A stretch of DNA of 64,000 nt from Lycium barbarum (lineage: Eukaryota; Streptophyta; Magnoliopsida; Solanales; Solanaceae): contig NC_083340.1 of the NCBI RefSeq assembly GCF_019175385.1, positions 9,436,336 to 9,500,335 of the forward strand. The letters are read 5' to 3'. This document shows, piece by piece, positions 9,049-18,600 of this stretch. The stretch's first letter is position 1; every line of letters starts with the position of its first letter. The position numbers and the translations under genes were made by a program. Below the pieces are notes generated by a model. The model searched no databases and was not told the origin of the DNA. It worked only from the letters and a program-made list of their open reading frames with translations.

Positions 9049-9398
9049 TTTTGTGGTTTTCTAAGTACTTTAACTTTATCTTTTTGAGGTGTTATTTCTA
9101 CCTTTTTTAATTGGTCTATTAATTCGTCAACTTCTTTATTTTTAAACGTCTCTTTATTTTTTTCTCTTTGTTGTTCAGTTAACCACGAAATGCGTTCGTC
9201 TAATAATTCTAACCTTGGTACTATTTTTTCTATTTTCTTTATTATTTCTAATATTAATGAAATTGTAGTAGTATTTTGTTGTATTATTATTTGGTCCGAT
9301 TTAGCGCTAGGTATATAATCTTTATAGTCTGCTGGTAAAGGTATAGATTTTTCTATTAATTTCGCGGCTTCTTCTTGAGCTAATGTTGATCTACTCAT
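8982..9398 (-). CDS. Viral ORF2-like small protein, complete, 138 aa
   Basis: Starts at ATG 9398 inside ATGA, which also holds the stop of the AUG-less ORF. It ends 67 nt inside the polyprotein ORF, in another frame. The N-terminal half (about residues 25-100) is helical with heptad Leu/Ile spacing, and the C-terminus is very Lys-rich. Size, order and basic C-terminus resemble badna/tungrovirus ORF2 products, which bind nucleic acid and associate with virions. That correspondence is positional; I do not recognise sequence identity. Confidence 0.8.
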   Translation of the reverse strand: MSRSTLAQEEAAKLIEKSIPLPADYKDYIPSAKSDQIIIQQNTTTISLILEIIKKIEKIVPRLELLDERISWLTEQQREKNKETFKNKEVDELIDQLKKVEITPQKDKVKVLRKPQKWTFFQLDKETKEDQKGKKDKE

Positions 9399-9967
9399 GA
9401 AAGAGTGATTTCTTTTAGTTCTGCTACTGTCTTTTTTAATTCTCTAATGTCACTAGTTAAAATTTCTATTTGTTGTGTTATTTTAGAGACTATGTGGGTT
9501 GTTTTTAGTTCTATTTCTTTTGGTTTTTCTATAATAACTTTAACTAACTTTTCTATTTCTGTTTTTGTAGGTAATTTTTCTAGATTAAATTTATTAACTA
9601 GAGTCTGAACTTTCTTTTCTAATTCTAATTCTTGTGTTTTTAAGTAGTCTAGGTTTTGTTCTAATTTTTCAAAGGTTTTCTTTTGCTTAGTCTGAGATGT
9701 AGTTACTACTTCTAATATTCTAGCGATATCTTTATTATTTTCTTGTGTTTTTTCACTGAAATTTATGACTAAATCTACTAATGTATTTAACTGTTTGTCT
9801 TCACTATGTAATATATGATCTCCGTTACTAAAGTTACACTTTATAATACTATGGTCTGTTAATGCTCTATACTTCTTTTCTGGGTATATTTTTAAGTCTA
9901 AGTATTCTAGATTTTTTAAGATATCTATCTCTCTAGCTTTATTTATTATCCTAACGGGATTTTTATT
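9395..9967 (-). CDS. Viral ORF1-like AUG-less frame, second copy
   Basis: Same as 326-898 and identical in reading. It leads directly into the complete ORF2 and the intact polyprotein, so this is the copy that would be used with them. Confidence 0.65.
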   Translation of the reverse strand, partial: NKNPVRIINKAREIDILKNLEYLDLKIYPEKKYRALTDHSIIKCNFSNGDHILHSEDKQLNTLVDLVINFSEKTQENNKDIARILEVVTTSQTKQKKTFEKLEQNLDYLKTQELELEKKVQTLVNKFNLEKLPTKTEIEKLVKVIIEKPKEIELKTTHIVSKITQQIEILTSDIRELKKTVAELKEITLS

Positions 9968-10245
9968 TTACAAACTTGTTTCTGATGTTCTATACTAGTT
10001 GTAAGTCTTTCTATATCTTCTCTTATACCGTGTAATTCCCAAGTTATAGCAGAGATTGTTTCTTCGTTAATCTGACTTTGTAAAAGTCTATTTTGTATTA
10101 GTGATGATAATGTTTCTGAATTTATTATTTCTAAATATGCACTTAGGGCTTTTTCTACTTGTTGATTTTCTCGTCTTTTCTTTATATCTCTATATAAATA
10201 CCAATGATTAATTTGTATTTGTCTGACAAAGGGTAGTGTTCTCAT
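9946..10245 (-). CDS. Viral leader ORF, 99 aa, second copy
   Basis: Identical to the ORF at 877-1176, with the same overlap with the AUG-less frame. Function unknown. Confidence 0.5.
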   Translation of the reverse strand: MRTLPFVRQIQINHWYLYRDIKKRRENQQVEKALSAYLEIINSETLSSLIQNRLLQSQINEETISAITWELHGIREDIERLTTSIEHQKQVCKIKIPLG

Positions 10246-10249
10246 ACAA

Positions 10250-10447
10250 TCAATATGGTCTAAATCGCTTTTGGTTTTTTAAAGTTTTTCTAGATTTTAT
10301 ATATCGTAGTAATTTATATTCTAATCCTGATATTATATCTATTAACTCTTGTAGTCTTAACTGGTTTTCTTTGGTACTGCTTAATTTAGTATATTCCGGA
10401 TATAATTTTTCTAACTCTTGTTTTACAGCTAAATAATTATCTTTCAT
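10250..10447 (-). CDS. Viral leader ORF, 65 aa, second copy
   Basis: Identical to the ORF at 1181-1378. Function unknown; possibly a regulatory leader ORF. Confidence 0.45.
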   Translation of the reverse strand: MKDNYLAVKQELEKLYPEYTKLSSTKENQLRLQELIDIISGLEYKLLRYIKSRKTLKNQKRFRPY

Positions 10448-10535
10448 TACCTAAAAAAAATTTAAGTGAAACTAGTTTTGTATTTTTGTCTAAAATATGG
10501 CTTTAAAATACAGATTTAGGTCCAAAAATCTTCTC

Positions 10536-10547
10536 GCTCTGATACCA
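10536..10547 (-). other. Primer-binding site for Met-tRNA, second copy
   Basis: TGGTATCAGAGC on minus, 9069 bases from the first copy. Confidence 0.95.
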
Positions 10548-10788
10548 AAAGGGGATAGGGGGTTATATTTTTTGTTTCAATAGATATATAAGTCCTAAAT
10601 ATATAAGTTTTAATTTTTGTAGAAAGAAAGATAGAAATATGGTATTGTGGTTTTTAGCTTATATGTTAAACAATCCTACTCGGTACTTCCTCACTCCTTG
10701 AATCTTCTTATCATGTAGGTGTTTTTCTTATTTTCTGCCTATTCTCCCAATTTTTATATTTTTATATTTTTCGTTTTTTCATTTTTTC

Positions 10789-10789
<1 letters not shown>

Positions 10790-10848
<59 letters not shown>
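10790..10848. repeat. 59-nt homopolymer, second copy
   Basis: A-tract in viral sense; 54 nt in copy 1. Confidence 0.95.
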
Positions 10849-10854
<6 letters not shown>

Positions 10855-11195
10855 CAACATAATATTGAACATAAAACAATTTACATAGTAGGGAGATTAG
10901 TACAGAAAACATAGATAAAAACTTACATGTCTGAAGATGGAGAGAGGTTTCCCTTTCGGGGAACCCGAAAAACTACTTCACACTAAAAGAAAATTACTGG
11001 AAAGATTAAAACTATTTTACAGGGAAGTTATATTACAAAGGATTTCATTGGGGAAAGGAGTTGGGGCATTTTATGAAAGGGAAGAGGAATATGGAGTGGT
11101 TGGTGAGAGAATTTGTTGAAGGCTTTTTTGGTGATTGTGTCTTGCTTCTTGATCGATGTTAATTTTCTGATGCTCTCCTTCTCTGCAAAACACTG

Positions 11196-11205
11196 CTATT
11201 TATAG
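11196..11205 (-). promoter_or_regulatory. Viral TATA box, second copy
   Basis: CTATAAATAG on minus. This promoter lies one unit upstream (in viral sense) of the matching one at 2122-2131. A transcript from here would read an intact ORF1-ORF4 set and end in repeated leader sequence. Confidence 0.75.
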
Positions 11206-11768
11206 GGGTCTGACGGACTTCAAATGCGGACTTCAAATTTGTGAAGAATCTTTTGAGTTCAGCCGGGTACTCTTAGGGCCCCATCGTCACATGAAACTTT
11301 TCAAAAGATACTTTATAATTTTGTCTGTTTGCTGAGCTGTCCCATTTCTAGATAAAACTACTACTTTATTACAGCTACTTTAATAAAATCTGGTCTTCTT
11401 TTTTCTGAACTGTCACCATTATTGCTCCAACGTGTCTTGAAAAATTACAAAGTCCAAAGTCAAAAGTCTTCTACCTCTATTATTGAGCTTGTCTCATCTC
11501 ATTTTTCTAAAAGATGACTAATGTCCTTGTCTCTCTCTTTTCCATACCTTTGTCTTTAATTATTGATGCTTTTGTCATTTTTTAATATCCTTGTTTCTCT
11601 TTTCTATGTCTTTGTCCTCATGTTCCACCGAACTAAATCTTCCAAGTCTTTTCCTTTCTTTCTACTTCACCTTTTTTGTCAAAGTCTTTTCCTTTCCTTC
11701 TACTTCACCTTTTTTGTTTTGTCTGGCTAATGTCTTCGATCTTTGTATTATTTCTTCAATTAACTGAT
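11206..11768 (-). promoter_or_regulatory. Viral intergenic promoter region, second copy
   Basis: Copy of 2132-2694. No ORF on minus. Confidence 0.6.
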
Positions 11769-13016
11769 TTAAGTGTCTAAATTGTGTAACGCAATTGAAT
11801 CAAAACTCATGCCTGAGTCCACATCATTTGGATCTTGCGAGTCTTGAAAATTAATATCTTCTCCTTCAAAATCTGAATGGACTGGTGACATCCCTTGTCT
11901 TGGAGATAATTCTGGACTAGGATCTTTGACTATATATTTATCTTTTTCTTTTGTCTGAAAAAATCTTTCTAGTGTCTCTTTTACTATATTTTCTATTTTT
12001 TCATTTTTTTTCTTTTTTGCAAGTGTGCTTTTCCTTGTAGAATTCGCTCCTTGCGTAAGTGTCTTTGGTAGTCTCCGTCTGGTTTGGAGAGATGAACATC
12101 CCTCGTCTTCACTTTTTGGCAAAGTGACAGCCATTAACGGATTTGATAAGTCTTTACCGGCTACCGTTTGAACCGGACTAGCTGTATCCTTACCCGATAC
12201 AGTGGGTCTAATTGCATTCATTGGGGAATGCACACCCGTCTCATCCATTTTTGTCTGAGATGGAGAACTCTGAGACTGCATCAATTCGAATTTTAATGCT
12301 TGTAGTCTTTGTTCTAATGTCTTCACCTGATCCAAGAGTTGCATTTTTTCTTGAACCAATGTCTCTTTTTGCTGGTTTAGTCTTTTGACTACATCAGTCA
12401 TGGTAGAACAATGGTCGCAAAAGATTATTTTGTCTGTGTCTTTTTGTACATTGTACTGGGGGATTTTGTCTGGGTTTTGTCTGAGAGCTGGAGAAATATA
12501 ATAATTTGGACCCAATGTCCCTCTAGCATAATCTAATGCTTCAGTAAAATTATTAAATCCCTTAAAAAGAGGTTTTCTTATGTCTTTAATAGAGTCTACA
12601 ACTTCTATCCATGTCTGAAAAATACCATTAGTTTTACCGTGAACTACAACATAAAATTTAAATTTTTTGTCTAAATTTTGGTCTGTAAAATATTGACAAA
12701 GTGCATTTATAGTGGCTACAAAATGTTTAGCTCCGTCTTTTTTATTACGCGAAATCCATAAATTATCCACTAAGCATCTTTGTTGTCTATCTATTACATA
12801 TTCTGGTAATACTTTAAAAGTCCAATTTGATGGCTGATAGACTACTAAATTATTGGCTCCGAATTGTATTCTTTCTTCCATAGCATTTCTTTCTAATAAA
12901 GATGTAGGTCTAAAATGAAGGTTACCTAATACTGTCTGTCTGTATGTGTCTTGGGTTGAGGCTATGCCTTTCCCCTTGTCTGCTATCTGAGAACTGGAAG
13001 GTCTCATGCTGTCCAA
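11769..13016 (-). CDS. Transactivator/viroplasmin-like protein, second copy
   Basis: 415 aa with the same translation as 2695-3942, open throughout. It follows the 5'-truncated polyprotein copy, so by position it belongs to the defective unit, but nothing in the ORF itself is damaged. Confidence 0.85.
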   Translation of the reverse strand: MDSMRPSSSQIADKGKGIASTQDTYRQTVLGNLHFRPTSLLERNAMEERIQFGANNLVVYQPSNWTFKVLPEYVIDRQQRCLVDNLWISRNKKDGAKHFVATINALCQYFTDQNLDKKFKFYVVVHGKTNGIFQTWIEVVDSIKDIRKPLFKGFNNFTEALDYARGTLGPNYYISPALRQNPDKIPQYNVQKDTDKIIFCDHCSTMTDVVKRLNQQKETLVQEKMQLLDQVKTLEQRLQALKFELMQSQSSPSQTKMDETGVHSPMNAIRPTVSGKDTASPVQTVAGKDLSNPLMAVTLPKSEDEGCSSLQTRRRLPKTLTQGANSTRKSTLAKKKKNEKIENIVKETLERFFQTKEKDKYIVKDPSPELSPRQGMSPVHSDFEGEDINFQDSQDPNDVDSGMSFDSIALHNLDT

Positions 13017-13025
13017 ATAAAAAAT

Positions 13026-16000
13026 TTAGTTAGCAGTAATATTTAATCTACTTAATTGATCTGCTAAATTATTATCTTTTCCTTTTATATGTTCAAATTT
13101 TAAATTATAAATTGAAATGGTATCTAAAAAATTTAGCCATCGTCTTCTACTACTATTTTTATCATTTATCTTTTGATAGAATTTAACTATAGCTTCACAG
13201 TCTGTTCTAACTAGTATTTCTGGTTTATTTAAAATATATAGTCTGAAACTATTTAATCCATATATTACGGCTAAGATTTCTGCATCTATACTACTCATAT
13301 TTCCTTTTTCTTTATACTTACCACTTTGATAAGCACATATCTTTTCTTCATTTTTATTACTATACTTACTAGGTTTTGCTTTTAATACTGCTCCCCATCC
13401 TTCAAAACTACCGTCTGTTTCTATAATTAAATAGTCTGTTTCTAGTGGCATATTTAAATCTGGAATGTTTTTTATTTTTTCTTTTATTTTTTGTACTAAT
13501 TTAATGTCTTCAGTATTAAAGTGTTTTTGACCATTTGATCCAGTCTTTGAATATAATGGTCCTGCTATTTTTCCTAAATCTTTTATAAAATTTCTAGCAT
13601 AATTGACTATTCCTAAAAATTTTTGTAATTCTTTAACATTGTCTAACTTGTCTGGCATTTCTAAAGCTTTTTTGGCTATATGAGGTTGTAATTTTATCTT
13701 ACCTTCTCCTAGTACTACTCCTAAAAAGTTTATATAATTTTTACATAATTCCATTTTCTTTTTACTAATTATTATCCCATTTTCTACAAATAATCTAAAT
13801 ACCGTTTGTAGGTGTCCTAAATGTTCTTTAATATCTTTACTAAATACTAATATATCATCTACATATACTAATACAAACCTTTTATATTCTCCAAATATAC
13901 TATCCATTTTTCTTTGAAAAATTGGTGGAGCTGTCTTTAATCCAAATGGCATTACTAACCATTCGAAATGTCCTTCAGGACAGGTGAATGCAGTCCATTC
14001 TATACTATCTTCATGCATTCGTACCTGCCAATATCCTGATTTACAATCAAATTTGCTAAATATTTTCTTTCCTTGTATTCTATTTATTAGTTCTGTTTTG
14101 TCTGGTAGCTTATATCCATCTGTTCTAGTGTTATCATTAAGTCTTTTATAATTTATTACCATTCTTGCTTTTCCTCTTACTATTTCACTATGATTTCTTA
14201 CCATAAATGCTGCTGATCTATGTTTAGAAGTAGATCTCCGTATTACTCCTAAGTCCAATAGTTCTTTTATTTGTACTTTAAAATCTTCTACATCTTGATT
14301 TGTTGCTTCAATAGATGCTGTTTTAATTATATAGTCTGGATTTATTATATCTAATTTACATACAATCCTGTTATTTTTCCAGTGTCTTAATGGTTTTTCT
14401 CCAATAATTTCTATTTCATCTAGAATTTTTATTATATTATCTAGGTCCTTTTGATTTTTTATTATTCCTATTTTTTCTATTCCTGTTTTAAAATTATATA
14501 ACTCTGTCTCTATATCTATTAAAGTATAATTTTTTTCTAGCAACTCCTCTTCTTCTAGAATTTCTTTTTCTTCTAAAGTTAAATTTTTTATTTCTTGTTT
14601 TTCTTTACCACATGTATTCTTTTCTTCACATTCTTTACAACAACTATCTTTTTTCTTTTGCAGGTCTGTGGTAGGGATCTTTTTATGACGAATCCTTGTT
14701 TCAGTCTTAAGAACTTGTACTGGTGTATGAGTAATATTTTTTAAGAAAATTACTCCATCTCTTGTAATCATACAGCTACCATTATTATGTAACATGAAGT
14801 CTAATCCTATGACAAAGTCTACATTTATATTAAGGTCTCTTACCCATATCTTATCCATTTTATAACTTGGTTTGTAAAACTCTGAACATGTATTTATAAA
14901 GCTAATGTAGGCTTTATGAACATAATGTCTATATATATTATGGGTTCCATCCATTTGCATGGCCGCAACTGGTTTTTCTAGAATTTTTATTAAATTAGGT
15001 GGAACTATTCTTTTATTTATTATGCACTTTGTGCACCCTGAATCTACTAATGCTAACGTTTCTATCTCATAATCATCTATTTTAATTCTTGCAAGTATTT
15101 TTATTGTTCCTAATTTTTTATCTTCATTACATACTAATGCTTCATGGTCTTCTATGCTCATTAATTCTGCTTGAGATTCTTCTGGTATTATTGTTAATGG
15201 TTTCATTATTGGTTGTATATTTGATAATCTTATTTCTTCGTCTTCACTATCTACTTCTCTTTGTTTTCCTCTTTCTAGGTTACATAATCTGGTTTCTAAT
15301 TCATTTATTCTTGTTTCTAATGTTATTATTCTTAGACTAATAGTAGGGTCTTCAATTTTCTTATGAGTTGTTTCTTTATTTATTTTTGTTTTAAATTCTT
15401 TTTCTATACACATTGTACATCCTTCTATGTAACAATTTTTACATTTAACTCTTTTGTCTCTACTAGGATACCATTTACAAAAGAAACATGCATTACTATC
15501 CAATCCTTTATTTCGTTCAAACTCATGGTTACAGTCTTCGGCTATATTTGCTAAATTATCCATGGCTTCTAAGTCTAGATTTTCTAATCCTATTTCATTA
15601 ATTAATTCGTCTGCTTCTGAGTCTGATGAGTCTGTTTTGATTTTTTCTTCAGTGTCTACACTTACTATAGAATATATGCTTTCTGTATCTGACATATACT
15701 CGTCTACATTTATTAATGTTTCTTGAAAATCTTCAATTAGTTGGGAATTTCTTGTCTTATTATTTATTCTTTTTGGACATGTATTTGCTAAGTGTTCTAC
15801 ACTTCCACAAGTGAAGCATTCTAATTTATTTCTATAATTTCTTTCTGTTCGGTACTTTCTTACATGCCTATTTCTGTCTAAATAAGGTTTTCTAGCTGAT
15901 GATTTTCTAAGATAATATTTCTTTCTATTATATTGAGGATAATTTCTATTATACTGCGTTCGATATTTTTTATGCTTTTTCTTTTTATAATTGTCTTTAT

Positions 16001-17083
16001 AATAACTTTGTGTCGTGTAAACTACGCTTTTACAAAAGTTCATTTCATTTTCTTTTAACTGTTTTTGTATTTGTATATGAGTACATTTTTCTTGTAGTAT
16101 ATCCATTATATGTTGTATCCTATGTCCTATGGACCACGTCAAATTAGGATTCTGCATTACTCCGTCTCTCTTATTCCATCTGTCTTCTATTTCTCTTCCT
16201 AAGGCTCCTGGTAGTTTATTAAATAACTTTTTACCTAATTCTTGATCAAATGCATTTCCACTAATAGTACAGTAGTAAAAATAATCGTTTAAAAATTTCT
16301 TAATATGAAACCAACTACTTATGCTTAGTTGTTCTAATTTTATTACTGCATTTCTTTGTAGTACTAATAATCCACTATTTGGATCTTCCCCTGTAATTAA
16401 AGTATGTATTTTATTAGTAAAATTATATGGGTTTGCTCCCATGGATACTAGGTGTTGAAATTCCATTGGAAAATTTTCTTTATAAGCTTCCCATAAAGCT
16501 TTGGCTGATTCTCCTAAAAATGTTTCTAAATATTTGTACATTGTTTCTGCGTCTGTTTCACTATATGTTTTTATATAGTCTGCTACTACTATTCCTTTCC
16601 AAAGATCTATCACTGAATTCCATCTTTGCGGGTCATGTGCTGCTATATTTAATATTTTACCTTTATTACCTCCTTCTTGAAGAATAATGGGTTCTTCTAT
16701 AGGCATTCTTTTTCCTGATGGTTTGACATTATTTAAAGGTTCTCCTCCTGTTCTAAAAACTCTTCTTCTAGGTACATTTCCTGTGCTAGTATCTATAGTA
16801 TATTGTTCTCCTGTTGTTCTTTGAAATGGACTAGAACTAGATGCACTAGATTCCATTAATTCTTTTTGACTTATTATAGAGTCTATTTCTAGTTCGTCAT
16901 CACTGTTTTGCATGTCTTCTAATATTTTATCAAAATTGTCTGATTTTCTTTGGTTTATCTGTTCTACTCTATATCCCCAATTATCAGTTCGGGCTTCACA
17001 TAATTTAAAGTGACTTATGGTTTCTTCTATTGTTAATTCTCCTAACTTACATCCTTTACATTTAAAAAGCATATTTTTATTTT
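13026..17083 (-). pseudogene. Polyprotein copy 2, 5'-truncated by deletion
   Basis: Carries the last 1348 codons (from residue 351 of the intact copy): coat, both Cys motifs, protease, RT and RNase H, all open. The movement domain is missing, because the sequence jumps at 17083 to leader sequence of the next unit. The only amino-acid differences from the intact copy are a Val-to-Phe change in the coat region (ELGKKLFNKL) and an Asp-to-Tyr change just before the basic stretch (QSYYKDNY). The Met at 17072 is an internal codon, not a natural start. Confidence 0.93.
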
Positions 17084-17086
17084 ACC
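17084..17086. other. Deletion junction inside the viral array
   Basis: Unit position 8009 is joined to unit position 825 of the next copy through three unmatched bases (ACC), removing 1884 bp. The short filler and the nearby shared ATTTTTA stretch point to end joining. Confidence 0.85.
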
Positions 17087-17138
17087 AAGTCTAAGTATTC
17101 TAGATTTTTTAAGATATCTATCTCTCTAGCTTTATTTA

Positions 17139-17438
17139 TTATCCTAACGGGATTTTTATTTTACAAACTTGTTTCTGATGTTCTATACTAGTTGTAAGTC
17201 TTTCTATATCTTCTCTTATACCGTGTAATTCCCAAGTTATAGCAGAGATTGTTTCTTCGTTAATCTGACTTTGTAAAAGTCTATTTTGTATTAGTGATGA
17301 TAATGTTTCTGAATTTATTATTTCTAAATATGCACTTAGGGCTTTTTCTACTTGTTGATTTTCTCGTCTTTTCTTTATATCTCTATATAAATACCAATGA
17401 TTAATTTGTATTTGTCTGACAAAGGGTAGTGTTCTCAT
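17139..17438 (-). CDS. Viral leader ORF, 99 aa, third copy
   Basis: Identical to 877-1176. The frame downstream now reads into the deletion junction, so the overlapping AUG-less frame is reduced to a stub (17087-17160). Confidence 0.4.
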   Translation of the reverse strand: MRTLPFVRQIQINHWYLYRDIKKRRENQQVEKALSAYLEIINSETLSSLIQNRLLQSQINEETISAITWELHGIREDIERLTTSIEHQKQVCKIKIPLG

Positions 17439-17442
17439 ACAA

Positions 17443-17640
17443 TCAATATGGTCTAAATCGCTTTTGGTTTTTTAAAGTTTTTCTAGATTTTATATATCGT
17501 AGTAATTTATATTCTAATCCTGATATTATATCTATTAACTCTTGTAGTCTTAACTGGTTTTCTTTGGTACTGCTTAATTTAGTATATTCCGGATATAATT
17601 TTTCTAACTCTTGTTTTACAGCTAAATAATTATCTTTCAT
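17443..17640 (-). CDS. Viral leader ORF, 65 aa, third copy
   Basis: Identical to 1181-1378. It lies in a fragment with no promoter, because the array ends before the TATA region. Confidence 0.4.
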   Translation of the reverse strand: MKDNYLAVKQELEKLYPEYTKLSSTKENQLRLQELIDIISGLEYKLLRYIKSRKTLKNQKRFRPY

Positions 17641-17728
17641 TACCTAAAAAAAATTTAAGTGAAACTAGTTTTGTATTTTTGTCTAAAATATGGCTTTAAA
17701 ATACAGATTTAGGTCCAAAAATCTTCTC

Positions 17729-17740
17729 GCTCTGATACCA
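17729..17740 (-). other. Primer-binding site, third copy
   Basis: TGGTATCAGAGC on minus, 82 bases from the last base that matches the virus. Confidence 0.95.
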
Positions 17741-17820
17741 AAAGGGGATAGGGGGTTATATTTTTTGTTTCAATAGATATATAAGTCCTAAATATATAAG
17801 TTTTAATTTTTGTAGAAAGA

Positions 17821-17835
17821 AAAAGGGGATAGGGG
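17821..17835. other. Virus-host junction with repeated primer-site flank
   Basis: Viral identity ends at about 17822. The junction sequence AAAAGGGGATAGGGG is a second copy of the 15 bases at 17740-17754 next to the primer site. Beyond 17836 the sequence no longer matches the virus. Confidence 0.8.
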
Positions 17836-18600
17836 AATTCTAGGATACGAAGTGTTAATAATTGGGCTATGGATTTAACTTTATATATATATATAGCTCC
17901 TTCCAATACCAAGTGGACACATGCCCTCTTTCTTGAAGTTTCTTAAATTAACACAAGGATGAATAATGTCTTACCATGGAAGCTTTGGTCCATATACATA
18001 ATTTAGCTCCATCAAATAAAATGTGGACACATACTCCCTCACATGCCACACGGCCATAGTGACTTCATGACCATTTTTTTTAAATTCCCATTTTGCCCCT
18101 AGCTTTCCACAATATTACCATGAACCATTTTGTGAATTTCCCTTTTTACCCTTAGCCTTTCTCAATATTTCCATACTAATAAACAACTTGCTCATTAAAA
18201 TAATTTTGGAAAATAGTCTTGCCCTTAACTTCTCGCAATTATCTTGAATTATCCGAACGTACAAAATACTGGCTATAACAGTAACTGACATCATTATCAT
18301 GCTTGCCTTTTTTCCACAAGTAGTAAAATATTACATCAATATGCTGGAAAAAAATGACTTAAGTTAATGTGATTCATTAATTCAGTTTACATCCAGATGT
18401 TTAGGATTTTTACTAACAATAATAGGAATATAGAGAAATATGTTGTAAAAATATATGCATAACAGATGTGTCATTATGGCGACATTAATAAGAAATATAG
18501 CGAAATATAATGAAATACGGAGAAATACAAAATTGTAGAAAGAATTAAGGATACTAAAATATAGATAAATATATTGCCATATAGAGAAATATATCAACTC
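17836..18600. other. Host sequence next to the viral array, no gene seen
   Basis: AT-rich. Two imperfect copies of a roughly 100-base motif (AGCTCC...GTGGACACAT...) lie at about 17897-17930 and 18003-18040, the first preceded by a TA run. Only short open frames occur. It borders the 3' end of the DUF1985 pseudogene, where its protease domain would be expected. Confidence 0.5.

Larger units (their letters stand above)
10448..11195 (-). other. Viral leader, second copy
   Basis: Same layout as 1379-2121. The homopolymer (10790-10848) is 5 nt longer. The hairpin and primer site are unchanged. Confidence 0.6.
1..17835 (-). mobile_element. Endogenous pararetrovirus tandem array (Caulimoviridae)
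   Basis: Head-to-tail copies of one viral unit, coding strand minus. Positions 1-9069 recur from 9070 with only scattered substitutions and a 5-nt difference in a homopolymer. The second copy breaks at 17083, and a third fragment (17087-17822) repeats unit positions 825-1560. A Met-tRNA primer site, reverse transcriptase, RNase H, aspartic protease, 30K-like movement protein and transactivator-like ORF identify the family; there is no integrase or LTR. Copies 1 and 2 differ in only two polyprotein residues over their shared 1348 codons, so the array is young or recently duplicated. The left edge lies outside the window. Confidence 0.95.

Noticed and set aside
13026..17072. Second polyprotein as a complete 1348-aa gene with its own start
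   Set aside because: The Met is internal (residue 351 of the intact copy) and the sequence upstream is a deletion junction, not a natural 5' end.
17709..17912. 67-aa minus-strand frame spanning the virus-host border
   Set aside because: A chance frame across the junction with no domain; it includes the TA run of the host flank.
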